Origin: Mesostigma viride | Taxonomy: Eukaryota; Streptophyta; Mesostigmatophyceae; Mesostigmatales; Mesostigmataceae | Direction of reading: 5' to 3' | DNA: 64,000 bases | Assembly: GCA_009746045.1 (NCBI GenBank) | Contig: RPFO01000154.1 | Location: 3,179,763-3,243,762 of the forward strand | Part shown: positions 31,911 through 43,775 of the stretch, piece by piece | How positions within the stretch are numbered: the first letter of the stretch is position 1 | How the letters are laid out: each line of letters begins with the position of its first letter | Translations under genes and position numbers: made by a program | Notes under the pieces: generated by a model | Told to the model about the DNA's origin: nothing | Database searches by the model: none | Seen by the model: the letters and a program-made list of their open reading frames with translations, nothing else

Positions 31911-34900
31911 CTAGTCATTTTCTAGTTCACTGGGGTGTATAGGGTGAGGCAAGGGAATTATTGACTTCTTGTCCTTGTCTCGCGGCATGGCTTTCCGCAT
32001 GTCTGCGAGGAAAGTAACACATCCAATGGCAAAAAATACACACAGGTGCAGTGGCAAGTCAAGCAAAAAGCAGAACCTTTGCACAGCCAAAACATCAACC
32101 AGTGCGTGTTTGTAATCAGAAATCACGGAGCTTCACTGCAAACTGGTAACAGTCCAGAAAAATCGCCCTTGTGAGGTGTGAGTCCTAATAACTTCGGAAT
32201 GTGCTGTTATTGAGAATTTTGGGAGTAATCGCGGCTACACAAGGGGGAGCGCGGAACATGAAAAAGCCTATAACGACATAGTTTATATGCATCCAACCAG
32301 ATAGCTGGCAATTTAATAAGATAGCTGGGTTTTCTTTACTAAGGTCCTTCTACCCTTCACCCCACCACCCAGTCCATTGAGAACACATGGAATCTTGTCG
32401 TTATTTTCTTGACTTTAATAACCCAACATTGCTTGTCTCACATAGCAAACAAAGCTTGTTCATGAATCTAGGGCGATAGCTCATGAGGATGACAATATTG
32501 GCTGCAGCAGCAAGGGAGAGAGCACAACTGAGGACTTACTCTCACGTGACGCAGTCTACGCGTACATCGATGAATGAAGGGAGAGAGCACAACTGCGAAG
32601 GCAATGCACAGTTTGTCACGACTGTTGGGAACCAAGTCGTTGGATGCAACAGGCCACGGTCCTGAGAATATAAGACATGGAAGTATCAAATGCGCTCAGC
32701 TGTTACTCAACTTCTACTATGCAAGTATTTGTCTGGATTATGGCACTACCCTACAGCGTACGACGTCCAAGCCACACTCACCGAATGCGTCTTCATCCCC
32801 CGAATAGTATCCCAGCACTCGTCGATAAACGGAGTACCCAAACTGGGGCGGGGAAGCACACAAACATGGTACGTGACCACAGCCAGAGGTAGCCCACGCG
32901 CATGTGCCGGCAGCCAGAGTTAGCCCACACACCATGCCATCCATAAAGCAGGAACAGCGCGTGGTAGAAGGGGGGTTGCATGGAAACGGCAGGTCAGGAT
33001 GAGCATTTTGTCTACATAACCCCCCCCAAGTAGGCACTGGTGTGACCACCCGTGCAAAGCGACCGCAAGAGTAGGTAGAATAGATACAGTATAATAGACA
33101 TAGATACAGTATAATAGACGTAGATACCGTATACCAGACATAGATACAGTATCATATCGTATTCCACAGAACAACATGTGAGAACGAGGATGCAAACCAT
33201 TAACAGGCGTGCGCCCATGGACAGCGTACAACTGATCCCGGATCCACAAAGCTCTCTCTAGTGCTGCCTATCCTCGCCGCACGTGCTGATGCCTTTCCTC
33301 GTTCCATTTTGTCCCTTCCATTTTTGTGCGAACCTGCATGTACATCATGAACTTTAATTAATTAATAACATAACTCCGTTGGGAATGTATGTAACACATA
33401 GCCCTGAGAGGGGGGCATATGGTTTATAATACATTCTGAGCTACAACCTGCAGGTGGGGGGATGTAAACCGCCACCTACTCTGGCGCATGTACATGGCGT
33501 AGTGTAATCAAGGTAATGCTAGAATTATGTATATAGTAATAATAGATCCACTACAGCCGCATGCACATACATACACGTATGTACACGGAGACATAATATT
33601 AGCCATGATACCAATAATGGTACGGTCACATGTGCTACTTACTAGCACCCGCACACTCACCTCTGTGTGAATCGAGATATACTATCGATGAGCTTATAGC
33701 AACAATGTTACGGTCACATGGGCTACTTACCACCACTGGCAAGTGTACCTGCTGGGACATGGTGACACAATAATAAAAGCAACGTTACTAGGAACGTGTT
33801 ACCATGCTAGTATACATGTTCCAATGAATGCTCATAAACAAGTTACTATGAAGTATGAATGTTAGTATACGTGTTCCTATGAATGCTAGTATACGTGTTC
33901 CTGTGAATGTTCATATACAAGTCACAGTGAATGTTAGCATACGTGTTCCTATGAATGTTAGTATACGTGTTCCTATGAATGTTAGTATACATCCTACCAT
34001 GACTGCTAGTCTACATGTCACTACAACATACCCCCCACGACACGCGTACCTGCGTGTACATGGCGATGGCGACAGCGTTGGAGACGCGCACAAAGAGGTC
34101 AACAAAGTAGCCGTTGTACCTGGCCAGGCAGTGGAGGAAGAATCGCCGAAGGCAGGGGAGGGAGGGGTACCAAAGGGACAAATAACTGAGGCCAAAACGG
34201 GACGAAAGAATGGAAGTAGCAAACATGAAAAAACAGCAACAAATGCAGTGCTGGCCAGGCAAGGGAGGAAACAAACACAATGAAGCGCGAGGTTTAGGGA
34301 CGGAAGAAGAGTGGAAGGGTGAAGAGTGGTACAGGAACAAAGGAGAAAAAGCAGCCATGATGGCGAAAGCAACCACAAAAAGACGCTCGGGCGCGGAAAC
34401 AGGGATACAAAATGCAGACAGGGAGAGAAAGGATCCAAGACAGGGCTCAGGCTGTAGAAGAAAACGAAACGACTTCAAAGAGCACCCAGGTTGTGGGTGT
34501 CAAAGGGGCAGGTCCAACCACCAAGATGCCTAGATTCCTAGATTACGATGCCCTATATTAGATACCCGAAACCCTAAACAGCTAGGCAATCTACTTGAAT
34601 GCCGATTGGGTCAGTCCCAATGAGCGCACACGCACGTGCAGCCCTCGGTGGCGCATGTCCTACACACGCCCAAGGGAGTGAGAACGTGCGACACAGGACA
34701 CTTGTGCGACAAGTGGCCAGCGGCTGATCTTCGTTGCCATGCCGGCACATAAATATTTCAAATGCCATTACATGAATAGCCCATAGCCAAGACGGAGAAG
34801 GGCAGTACCCCTCCACCCTCCCACATTTCATACAAGAACCCTTCTTCTATTGATTGACTTTGTATAGCTCTTGTTAGGAAATTCTGCTAGCATGTCTGAT

Positions 34901-36939
34901 TGAGGTCCGAAGCCCTCACAACAAAGGAAGTTCCCAGCTGACTCATCGATGAACCAGCCAATCGGTTGGTTCACAGACCCCAAGCTAAAAATTGATGTTT
35001 TTTTCTTGATTGCTCTAGCGGCCCATTCTCCGTGACCTCCACCATCAGGTTCCACCAATTCAAGGATCTACCGCGTGTGCGGCCCCCATCTAATCTCCGT
35101 GATCTCCTAGACGGCTCTGCTATACTTTAATAGTAGCTAAGCTGACTGATGATCATACCTATCCTCTCTAAATACTAGGCACTCCCTCTCTTTTCTGTTC
35201 TCTGTGATCTCCTCGAGCAGGTTCATGAGCTAGCGTGCGCGCTAACTGATGATCATAGCCATCCTCTCTAACTACTAGCCACTCTACCGCTCTCACCTCT
35301 TCTCCGTGATCTCCTCCAGCAGGTTCATGAGCGTGCGTGCTAGCTGCTGGCGGCGGAAGTCGGGCGCGACCGTGACAGCTGTCACGTGGCCGTGCCAGTT
35401 CTCGCCGAGGCCTTCCGCCTTGCCCATGACTGCATGCGCACGCGCCACCAGGGTTCCAGGTGTGCCAGGCAGGCAGTCATTCGATTAGCAGTTAGTAGGG
35501 TGGTCATTTGATTAGCAGATGGTAGGCCAGAATGCCAACCGATAAGCTAAGTACACGCACAAAAATAAATAGTAATTTATATCAGATGCAAGCGGCACAT
35601 CAATTTTTCCCAGAGTACACTATGTTTCAAACGTGCACCCCACACAGGAGGGGCAGGTAAACATGAACAGGCAGGCACCTCAGTATACCTTTCCATTATA
35701 ATGTACCGGGCACATCAGCATATAAGCAGGCAGGCAAGTGAGTAACCAAGTACTTGCGTGCCATGCGCGCGCGGGAGAATGCCACAGAGTACCGTGCCAA
35801 TCTCAAATAGTAACACAAAAGTTACACAAATAGTAGTATCAATATACAAGCAGGTAGGCAAGTGAGTAGGAAGCGGGTGAGTGGGGGTGACATGGGGTGG
35901 GGTGGGGTGGGGTGGGGTGGGGTGGGGTGGGGTGGGGTGGGGTGGGGTGGGGTGGGGTGGGGTGGGGTGGGTGGGGTGGGGTGGGGTGGGGTGGGGTGGG
36001 GTGGGGTGGGTGGGGTGGGGTGGGGTGGGGTGGGGTGGGGTGGGGGGTGGGGTGGGGTGGGGTGGGGTGGGGTGGGGTGGGGTGGGGTGGGGTGGGGTGG
36101 GGTGGGGTGGGTGGGGTGCGTAGGGTTGATTAGTCCGTGCTGATGTCTGGTGTTTTATAGCCCATGTTGATGTCTGCTGCTGTTGTCTGAAATTTAGTAG
36201 CCAATCATCATGTCTGGTATTGAAACCCAGGATAGGCTATGAAGTCACATGCAAAACCAATATTGGAACAGGAGTAATGGTATCAAAACAAGGCAGGACT
36301 AGGGAGGCACTGACAGAACTTATCTGCCAAACCTTTCCCCCATTACCTTGTACCCCTTTCTCTATGAGCCGCTCCTGCAAACCCACCACGCATGCTCACA
36401 GCTCAACCTCCTGATCCAATGAAAACGCTCTGACATGGTGGATAGATAATGACAATACCCTGTAGAAGGTGACTGCAAGGTATTTTGGTACGTTACGGGC
36501 TAAAAATGCCGCCGACACGACTTACTGTATCCCATGCATTGCTTGCCGGGGCCCTTGGCCACAAGGAAATAATCCGGCCACGTCGCCAGATATTGCATGT
36601 AGAATGCCAGATTATACTGCACAGGACAGACACCAGGGGAAACGAAGCAAAAGACTCAGACGCACGTCACCTATTCGAAGCGCTAATGCCGCAAGACGTC
36701 GGGGAAGATGAGTGCGGTAACAAACATGCCAGCAAGGCCTGGGGTAGGACCACTGAATTAGAGCTACCGTGCGGTGTGTAGGGAGGGCGAGGGGAGGATA
36801 ATCATACGCACGATTGCCTACATGCTTATGCTTTTTCGACCACCATTGAAGGATTACGCACCGTTTCTGTTAAGATGTCTAAATTGACATTATTAAAATC
36901 GAACAAGTCATTGCACGTAAATCTTCGAATGGTCGTCAT
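31911..36939 (-). CDS. NAA20: N-terminal acetyltransferase NatB catalytic subunit, complete, six exons
   Basis: Exons from the ATG: 36939-36862, 36616-36526, 35429-35297, 34119-34050, 32842-32782 and 32002-31911; all junctions are GT-AG and in frame, giving 174 residues. The protein aligns along its length with NAA20: MTTIRRFTCN start, FNNVNLD, TETYNLAFYMQYLATWPDYF, MGKAEG, WHGHVTAVTVAPDFRR, YFVDLFVRVSN, FGYSVYRRVLGYYSGDEDAF and KKSIIPLPHP near the end. It is the catalytic GNAT subunit of NatB, which acetylates N-terminal Met before Asp, Glu, Asn or Gln together with NAA25 at the ribosome. The acetyl-CoA loop reads RRQQLA (residues 82-87), where animal proteins have RRLGLA. I recall the QQ form in plants, so it looks lineage-typical, not a defect. 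The C-terminal ELEND also fits the family. Confidence 0.97.
32527..32556 (+). mobile_element. 30-bp LINE 3' scrap inside a NAA20 intron
   Basis: ACTGAGGACTTA, then CTCACGTGACGCAGTC, matches the LINE 3' end. The rest of the element is absent. Confidence 0.5.
33062..33165. repeat. Short tandem repeat, TAGACATAGATACAGTATAA type
   Basis: About four imperfect units of 20-24 bp in the fourth intron of NAA20. Confidence 0.8.
33357..33495 (-). repeat. Dispersed retroposon family B, copy 2
   Basis: Read on the minus strand it ends TCCCAACGGAGTTATGTTA followed by TTAATTAATT. It shares CCACCTGCAGGTTGTAGCTC and CTCAGGGCTATGTGTTACAT with the copy at 40270-40410. Confidence 0.75.
33805..34025. repeat. 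24-bp tandem repeat, about nine copies
   Basis: Unit GTTAGTATACGTGTTCCTAT plus GAAT, increasingly diverged toward both ends. It lies in NAA20 intron 4, immediately beyond the donor of exon 4 (34049). The unit shares only ACACG and GTAC-like pieces with that edge, so descent from the splice site is doubtful. Confidence 0.85.
35028..35300 (-). repeat. Donor-side ladder of NAA20 exon 3
   Basis: The exon end (plus strand TTCTCCGTGATCTCCTCCAG) recurs at 35199-35240 (TCTCTGTGATCTCCTCGAG), near 35093-35112 (AATCTCCGTGATCTCCTAG) and near 35026-35050 (TTCTCCGTGACCTCCACCAT). Copies lie 101, 105 and 67 bp apart. The spacer between the two nearest copies (TGATGATCATAGCCATCCTC) is also duplicated. Confidence 0.85.
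35890..36118. repeat. (GGGGT)n minisatellite in NAA20 intron 2
   Basis: About 230 bp of GGGGT with occasional GGGT units on the plus strand, so the nascent NAA20 transcript carries the C-rich strand. Confidence 0.95.
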
Positions 36940-38380
36940 GGATGGCGAAGAAAAGAGCTAGCCTGCAACCGGCTGCCTGGAACCCACGTACAACTTTCGA
37001 ACGCGCACTTATATGCTATAAGCGGAAACCTGGTATTATTTGCGTTTTTGCGCGCTGGCTTTGGCTATGGCCTATGTACGTCTTATATTTCAGAAATTAT
37101 ATTGAGGCTGTGACACGCGAGCTGTGTTCTGCGACTATGAAGTTGTGCTCAACTGTGACAACTGACAACTGGATTAACGCTTGAGCGTTATGCTGTCGGC
37201 TCCGACTCACATGGAAGTGATGGAACCGCCCTGCGGCCCCGTCCCGCACGCGAGCACACGCGGTGCGAAGCGGCGCGCCATGCGCGGGCGCCGGCGGCCT
37301 CGAGGAGGATGTTACAGTGGAGCACGGGTCGAGAGGCCGGAAAATTGGGGAGGGGGCGGCCGGGAGAAGAGAGGACAGAGCCCTTCAGTTGGGGGAGCCC
37401 CTAAACCGACTGTGACCGGGTTCAGTTATTGTGGTACCCACATTGATGATGAGTCAGCTCTAGTATCATCGATACGGCAACAAGTTTCTAAGTGTGAAAT
37501 TAAATTAAATTATAACATGACTCCGTCCTTTGGGAGATCATGTAGCCAGCCGGCACGTATTCCCTTGCTGATGGATCTGGGGGTGAGCGAAGCCGCGGAT
37601 CGAACCCAACTAGTAAGCCGGCTAACTCCTCTAAGCTATTCTACAAAAGTCCTAGCTACTGGACGTCCGACGGGCACGATGGAGAGGCCTCCATCACATT
37701 GGCGACCTCACCAGTGGCCCACATGTACCGACGAGACCTGCATCTTGAGCTCCTCCGCTCGGCCCTCACGTTGCAGCTGTCACCACGCGAGGCCGCGAGC
37801 CGCCATGAGACTGTCGGCATCATTTTTCCCATGCAATATCACGCCCTCGATTCGCAGCAAGGCCCGTCTCCTCCATGGCCGACTGGGGCTGTGATGTAAC
37901 AGGACATGATGCATGTCCGGGTGATAGCAGGCAATGCATACGCGCCATCCCTCCGCACGCACCACGTCCAACAATATTTCCACTGAATCCGCCGCTGCTG
38001 GGCACCGGGCTACTGCCTACATTTCCTCCTCAATCGCTCCATCGCCTCCTCCATGGTGCCTCGCTCCCTGCGGCCCCTCCGCCATGCCGGATCTCCATGG
38101 CAATCCAGGTCTTCACCTACCGGCTACCACCATACCGGCCATGAGCCCTTGCTACACCACACGAAGCGTGCGGCCCTGAAATGAAAAAAAACACGGCAGG
38201 ACTAGGAACCCCCCGAAGTTACATCAGGGTCTCCCATGGCCTTGGCGTCACATCTTGCGAACGTTGTCACTGTTGGCAGTTGCCAGTTGCTATTGGTTGT
38301 TGCATGGTGAGGGTTGCACATGTTCTAGGCATAGCTAGTAGTCCAATGTTGCTATGCATGCAGTTACTCTTGCCATTATG
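36940..38380. other. Intergenic, with a tRNA-like retroposon scrap
   Basis: Upstream of NAA20. Apart from the element at 37497-37662 no supported gene is seen; long frames here (for example 37181-37894 plus) have biased composition and cross the repeat. Confidence 0.5.
37497..37662 (-). repeat. tRNA-like SINE candidate, family B copy 3
   Basis: On the minus strand an A-box-like TAGCTTAGAGG (37628-37638) is followed by a B-box-like GGTTCGATCC (37597-37606). Then come TACATGATCTCCCA-like sequence and an AATTTAATTTAATTT tail. The box spacing (21 bp) is shorter than usual, and no cloverleaf can be drawn, so it is not a tRNA gene. Confidence 0.5.
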
Positions 38381-38389
38381 TGTGTCGGC

Positions 38390-39165
38390 CATGTGCCTCC
38401 AACCATCCCGCCACAATGCCATGCAGCACACTCCACCCCGCGCTAACCCCCACTCGCCCCACTCCCCTGCCTGTTCCATACCCACGTACCCACCCACCAA
38501 TATATACATTAGAGACATCCACATGTCGCTATCCATCCCCCCGTTACTACGGACCCCTCTCGCCCCCACACTGAGGTCCCCTGGGCACAACACCGTAACA
38601 CCGCCCTCCTTCCCAAACCACACGCTGACCCACCCGACCATCCACCTTGAGTGCCCCTAACCAACCTATGTGACTACCACCCTTCCGTATTACCTGCACC
38701 ACCTTCCACACAACAAACATCGCAAACCACCCACTAAAGTGACTAAACCGCCCTACCGCCCCACAACGAGGTTCCCCTAGTTACACCACTGCACCCCACC
38801 CACCCCATCCCCCGCTGCCCCAATATACGATGATCGACTCCACCCCACCATCCACGTGAACCATAACCAACCCTGCCTGCACCCCAGCCTCCTGGGCAAC
38901 CAACCATGCAATTGTCCTGACTCAACCATAACGGACACTGCTGCACCGACCACGGCAAGACTGCCTACGTACCATAGTAGGCTAGCCACCACCCGGTGCC
39001 CAACCCAAGCATCCCCACCCCTCACACGAACCTATGACCTACGCACGAGCTACCCACGTTGACAACTGCGTCCCACAACTACTAAATAATCAACCCCTAA
39101 CAATGTCCCCCATGACACCCGCCAAAGGGGTTGGGTGGGTCCCCCTTCCCCCCCCCCCCCCCCAT
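38390..39165. other. Strongly strand-asymmetric C/A-rich segment
   Basis: The plus strand is rich in CCAC, CCCAC and AACC and poor in G for about 770 bp, ending in a poly-C run at 39150-39163. It is not a clean tandem repeat. Probably an old, decayed CCCA-type minisatellite. Confidence 0.6.
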
Positions 39166-40269
39166 GCACTACACTACCTCGGACCGGTATTGTAGTCTAG
39201 CGCCGCACCCCGGCTGTGACCGACCTGACTGACCACGACCACAAGCCACCAACCAGACCCACGCCCCCACCGGCCCACCCCCACACGTCCAGGTACATAC
39301 ATCCTGCACCAAGCGCTCGAGGAGACTACTGGCACCATTCCGCGTTGCGGTCCCGGCCAGGCGGAGGTCGGGGGCCACGTCGATGTGCATCCGGACATGG
39401 GAATCGGAGCCGCCCGACACCAAGACCAGATTCATGCACCAGATCTGTGGGCACCTTCCTGAGTCAAGTCCTTAACCACGCATGCCGTCGCGGATCACTA
39501 CACGCGGAATCAGCCCCCACACTGCGCCGACGGCCGGGGATCGGAGGCACCAACCGCCGCATCAGGGGAGTACCCATGCTACCTGTTGTCACAAATCCAC
39601 ATGCCATTCCCTCCGCGGATACTTGTGACGTGTGACGGCTTGCTAGGACGCACCAAGCAAGCAGCGTTCAGCGCGGGGGTGTCTGATGATGCAACAGTCC
39701 ACGTAACAGTACCCTAGTACCATCCATCCGATATAATACTACTATATACGGTCGGCCCTCCGGGCCACTATAGACTCTCTGCGGCCCAATGATGTGCGGC
39801 GTGGGAAACAACTGAACTGAACTGCATGAACTGGACGTCAGCAAAGCGCCCCTTTCTCCAGGGGCGTGTGTTTTGCACCCGACCGCCCTAATTTGGACGG
39901 TACAGTCATATATACTATTCACTTGGCATGCCCAGCCGGCCTGGTCCGTTCACTCAGTTTGGCTGGAGGTAGAGTCAAACTTGACAGGTCATTCCAAAGG
40001 ATACATATACGAGCTACCATATGGTCTGGATTCTCCCGATTTCTGGCCAGCGCTGGTTGTCTCCTTGATATACCTCGGGCTGGTGCAGACCGTGCAGTCA
40101 TCCCTCAGCACCAACTACCTGAATAGACTTCGACCTTGGGATCGATCTCAGCGCAATCGATCAATTTTTTTGAGATCAAGTTTTTAGCTCCCACATGACC
40201 ACGCAAGCACAACTAATGAATTAATTATTATTAATTTACTAAATTCGTGCTCCCGTTGGGGAGTCAAGC
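39166..40269. other. Intergenic, with a reverse-oriented family C fragment
   Basis: At 39985-40070 the minus strand reads GGAGACAACCAGCGCTGGCC and then AGAAATCGGGAGAATCC, the head of dispersed family C. Nothing else is recognised. Confidence 0.5.
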
Positions 40270-40580
40270 ACAATTAATTAAGAACATAGCTCCGTGGGGA
40301 GCATATGTAACACATAGCCCTGAGAAAGGGGCATCTATGGGTTTTAATACAGTCAGGGCTACAACCTGCAGGTGTAGGATGTAAACTGTCACCTGCTCTG
40401 GGTGCAAGCACAATTGCATGCGTGCATGGGCAGCATCGTATGGGTGCATGGTAGCTCGAGCCTGCCGTTATCTTGTCCGCGTTTTCGAGTCGTTCAGGAT
40501 GATGAATAATATGCATGGAGATGGAAATGTGTAGCCTTTTGCATTGTTGAATTTATGGCTGGCTTACGTGTAGAGCTATC
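40270..40580. repeat. Family B copy 4 (minus) next to family C (plus)
   Basis: 40270-40410 is a minus-strand family B copy with a TTAATTAA end. 40445-40580 is a plus-strand family C body (GCCTGCCGTTATCTTGTCCG, then TTTTCGAGTCGTTCAGGATG). Confidence 0.7.
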
Positions 40581-40680
40581 GCCAGCGGCCTGCATGCCCA
40601 GCAGATCTCGCTATTTTTCTGCACATTATGGCGGCACCACGCACGCGATCAGTGCGCCTGCGCCCCCTGCCATCGTCTAG

Positions 40681-42043
40681 GTGCTATTCAACGTAGATAT
40701 GGAGTTCGGACCCGCATCGTCTTCAGCTTCTGTCGCCGATTCTCTTGATGCCCACATTGCCGAAAACAAAATCGCCAACGCCATTGTCGCCGCCGAGAAC
40801 GCCGCTCACAAGCGACCCAAGACTTCGGCTCCCGTTGTTATAATTAAACTCGTGCTCCCGTTGAGGAGTCACGGAGCACCGAAGTGCTTTTAATCCCTGT
40901 GTGTGCACAACAGGAGAAAGGGCAGAGACCCCCAGTCTCCTTCATGCCTAAGGCATGCCACAGCTGCATTCGGGCGTGCTAGCTAAACGGACACGCTAGC
41001 GATCCGGCAATCTGTGGGTGCAATAAGACCCATGTGAGCATGGCATAACAAGGGACTTCGGAAGGCAGCTCCGATGGCGGCTGAATGCTCCTTGCCGGAT
41101 ACCATTTCTGCATCCTTCTACACGCCAGGCCAGCGTTTGAGCCTGGATGACATCGCTGTCTTACTCGCCTTCAACGGCGCTGCTGTGCTAAGCGTGCTGA
41201 AGCTCCGCAACGACCACGACGCCCCGATTCGCAACCCTTGCAGCGGCCAGGTGCCTCGGATGATCGAGTGGCCGCATGCATTGGGATGAGAAACGGTGTC
41301 GGCTTGCCTGTCTTATTTCGTGGTGCCCTGAACTCGTCGAGCTGCCAGCGCCGGCCATCGCCATGCAGGCCAGCCCCCGCGGACGATGCTACCGTGCTGC
41401 TGCAGAGCCTCACACAGTCTCTTACGTCTGTGCAGGGCGACATCAAGGCCATGGCGGAGGCGTCTGCCGCTACGACGGCATCACTGCTGGAGCTGAAGAA
41501 AGCCCTGGCAGCCCCCGCCAAGCCCACCACGTTCGCCGACGTCACAGGCAAGAACTTGACCGCCATAGTTCAACAGGCGGCCAAGTCTGCCGCTACCGCT
41601 GCAGTATATATCACAGAATGCAGTGCAACAACGCCAACACAATATTGTATTAAATCAAGAACTTCCAGACAGGCGAGCATGCAAAAGCAAATGAGACAGC
41701 CAGCACATTTGCCGAGGAGCTGCGCGGCCCAGCGTTTCTGGGTGTGATGCAGCTCAGGAACCGTGTTGTAATTGAACGAGCCATTCGGCTGCCAGGCCCT
41801 ATGGGCTTGGTCGTCGTCACCATGGCATCCATGCACGACAAACGCCTCCTGCTGGGAGCACGTCGCCTGCTCATGACCACCGACTACAGCCTCGACGAGG
41901 ACTACACGCCGGCACAACTGAAGGCGAGGAGCGCGGTGTGGAACAGCCCCGGCGTCCAGGAGGCGAGGGCGCAACAGACACCGGGTAAGCGCGTTAACAT
42001 GCGTCGATCTGCTTCAGAATGGCTCCTTTGCAGCATTCTTTAA
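40681..42043 (+). pseudogene. Decayed LINE ORF1 (coiled-coil and C-terminal RNA-binding parts)
   Basis: Three frame-shifted pieces in order. 40696-40840 encodes SASVADSLDAHIAENKIANA. About 41385-41610 encodes a heptad-rich stretch (LLQSLTQSLTSVQGDIKAMA) followed by PTTFADVTGKN. 41795-41980 encodes RRLLMTTDYSLDEDYTPAQL. This order fits an L1-type ORF1 protein. An insertion with the family E signature (CGTGCTCCCGTTGAGGAG) breaks the first part at about 40840. Confidence 0.55.
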
Positions 42044-43205
42044 CGGTGTTCAGCTTAACACCCCGGGAGCAGAGTCTCGTGAGGTGTCTAGCAATTAGAA
42101 GGGTGCTGCCTCTGGTGGTGCCAGTAGGTAGACAACCTTCCTCGTTGGCTCGCGGCTACCAGGCTTCGGGGACAGCCTCTAAACAGTCCCCCCCCGCTCC
42201 ACCCTCATGCCTCGACCTAGCAGTCGGGTGATAGACATGGTGGTGCCGGTATTTCGGGCTAGAACGTCATCTGTAAACTGTCAGATTCATAAAACCCAAC
42301 GCTTGCTAGATTACCTACGCCTCGGCGTTGCGCAATCAGCCCCCCCCCCCCCCCCGAATACCCCGAGCAGGCGGCAGGCTCGCATCCTATGCCTGCAGGA
42401 CAAAATCCATGCCGGATGAAAAGCACTATTTCCTCCGTTTGCCTTCCCTCCGTTCCATCCCCACCCCCACCTTCCGCTGCATCCACCCCAGCGTAGGATA
42501 GCATTCGGTAGGACATCTTGCTCGCACCAGCCAGGTTGACTCCGCCCTTGGCCTGGCCGGCCCCCAGCGGCTTGGCCAACCAGGGCGGCATATCTTGACC
42601 TGGCCTGGCCCCAAGGACATTCCCAGGAAGCTAGGTAAACCTGCCATGAACTACATCCAGATGTTGCTGGCCGACCTAGTGGTCCCAGCTCAGTTTGAAC
42701 ACCGCATCCACTCCCTCTCCCTTCTTTAATCTGCCATGCAGAACAAGAAGAGGTGGCAGAAGATTGTCCAGGCTCACACGCCAGCTCGATCTAGCCCCTG
42801 TGGGCAAGCCACCCCCCCCCCCCAAGAGGAAGGGGCGTTTTGCTGAGTCGTGTAGTTACGATTTTCTAGATTAGCTAGCTTAGATTTAGTTTAGTTCGAT
42901 TATGCGGCTTATTCCACCTCCACCCATCCAGCAAGGAATATGTGCTACATGATCTCCCAGCGGAGGCATGTTATAATTTAATTTTAATGGGCAGCATGGC
43001 TTGATTAGGCGTGTTTGCAGGCCCATGTGATCATTTCAGCCAGTGGTCGGCACAAGATGAGCCGGTCTACATATTTTTGGAGGCCGATGTGCATGGGCAG
43101 CTCCCGGCACATGCATCATGAATCAATAATTGGGTTGGGACCACTATACTCAGTAATTAATTAATTAATTAATTAATTAATAGACCACTACTCATGCGCA
43201 CAATA
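42044..43205. other. Intergenic, retroposon scraps
   Basis: 42935-42990 is a plus-strand family B 3' end (TACATGATCTCCCAGCGGAG, then ATAATTTAATTTTAAT). A (TTAA)n run lies at 43154-43180. No gene is seen. Confidence 0.5.
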
Positions 43206-43304
43206 ATATTAATGCTCCTATATTAATGCTCCGTGACTCCCCAACGGGAGCACGAGTCTAATTAATTAATTAATTAATTAATTAATTAATTAATTAATTA
43301 ATTA
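43206..43304 (+). mobile_element. 99-bp truncated retroposon (family E) with (TTAA)n tail and 12-bp target duplications
   Basis: The body GCTCCGTGACTCCCCAACGG, then GAGCACGAG, is followed by about 12 TTAA units. ATGCGCACAATA flanks it at 43194-43205 and 43305-43316. Related bodies lie near 40240-40270, 40838-40880 and 62829-62870. Confidence 0.88.
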
Positions 43305-43775
43305 ATGCGCACAATATTCATACGTTACCAAATTGTACTCACATGGGAGAGTGAAGTGGACCAATTCTGACAGAACTGCATGTTGGGCCAGTCAACAAAA
43401 CAAGTTATGAGGAAACACAGGACAAGGACCTGGTCCTTGACTACTCGAAACCAACAGAATTGCTACCCCTAAACAAGCAGATCATTCATAAATATCATCA
43501 TCTCCCAGCCGTGGACTCAGATATCGTAAAAACTATGGTTGCAAAACGATGGTTGCATGCGACCATGAAGATTCGATCTATGATGTGCACTTGTCCGTCC
43601 ATAGGTCCATACATTAATGATCATCTTCATGGTGTTGCCGATCATGGATACAAGGAACATCATACAACACACGCAACCGGCTGGGACATGGCCCTACCAC
43701 ACGCCCTACTTGCATGGCCAATGCGTCCAGGCCGCCTGCAATCATGCATGCAAGGCCCTGTGTGCATCGCATCAG

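Noticed and set aside
33805-34049. 24-bp array as a ladder of the NAA20 exon 4 edge
   Set aside because: Similarity to the exon end is limited to short GTAC and ACACG pieces; not convincing.
37580-37655. A functional tRNA gene on the minus strand
   Set aside because: A- and B-box-like sequences exist, but no acceptor, anticodon or T stem can be paired.
37181-37894. Plus-strand frame of 237 codons
   Set aside because: It crosses a tRNA-like repeat with an AT tail, has no recognisable domain and no codon-level support.
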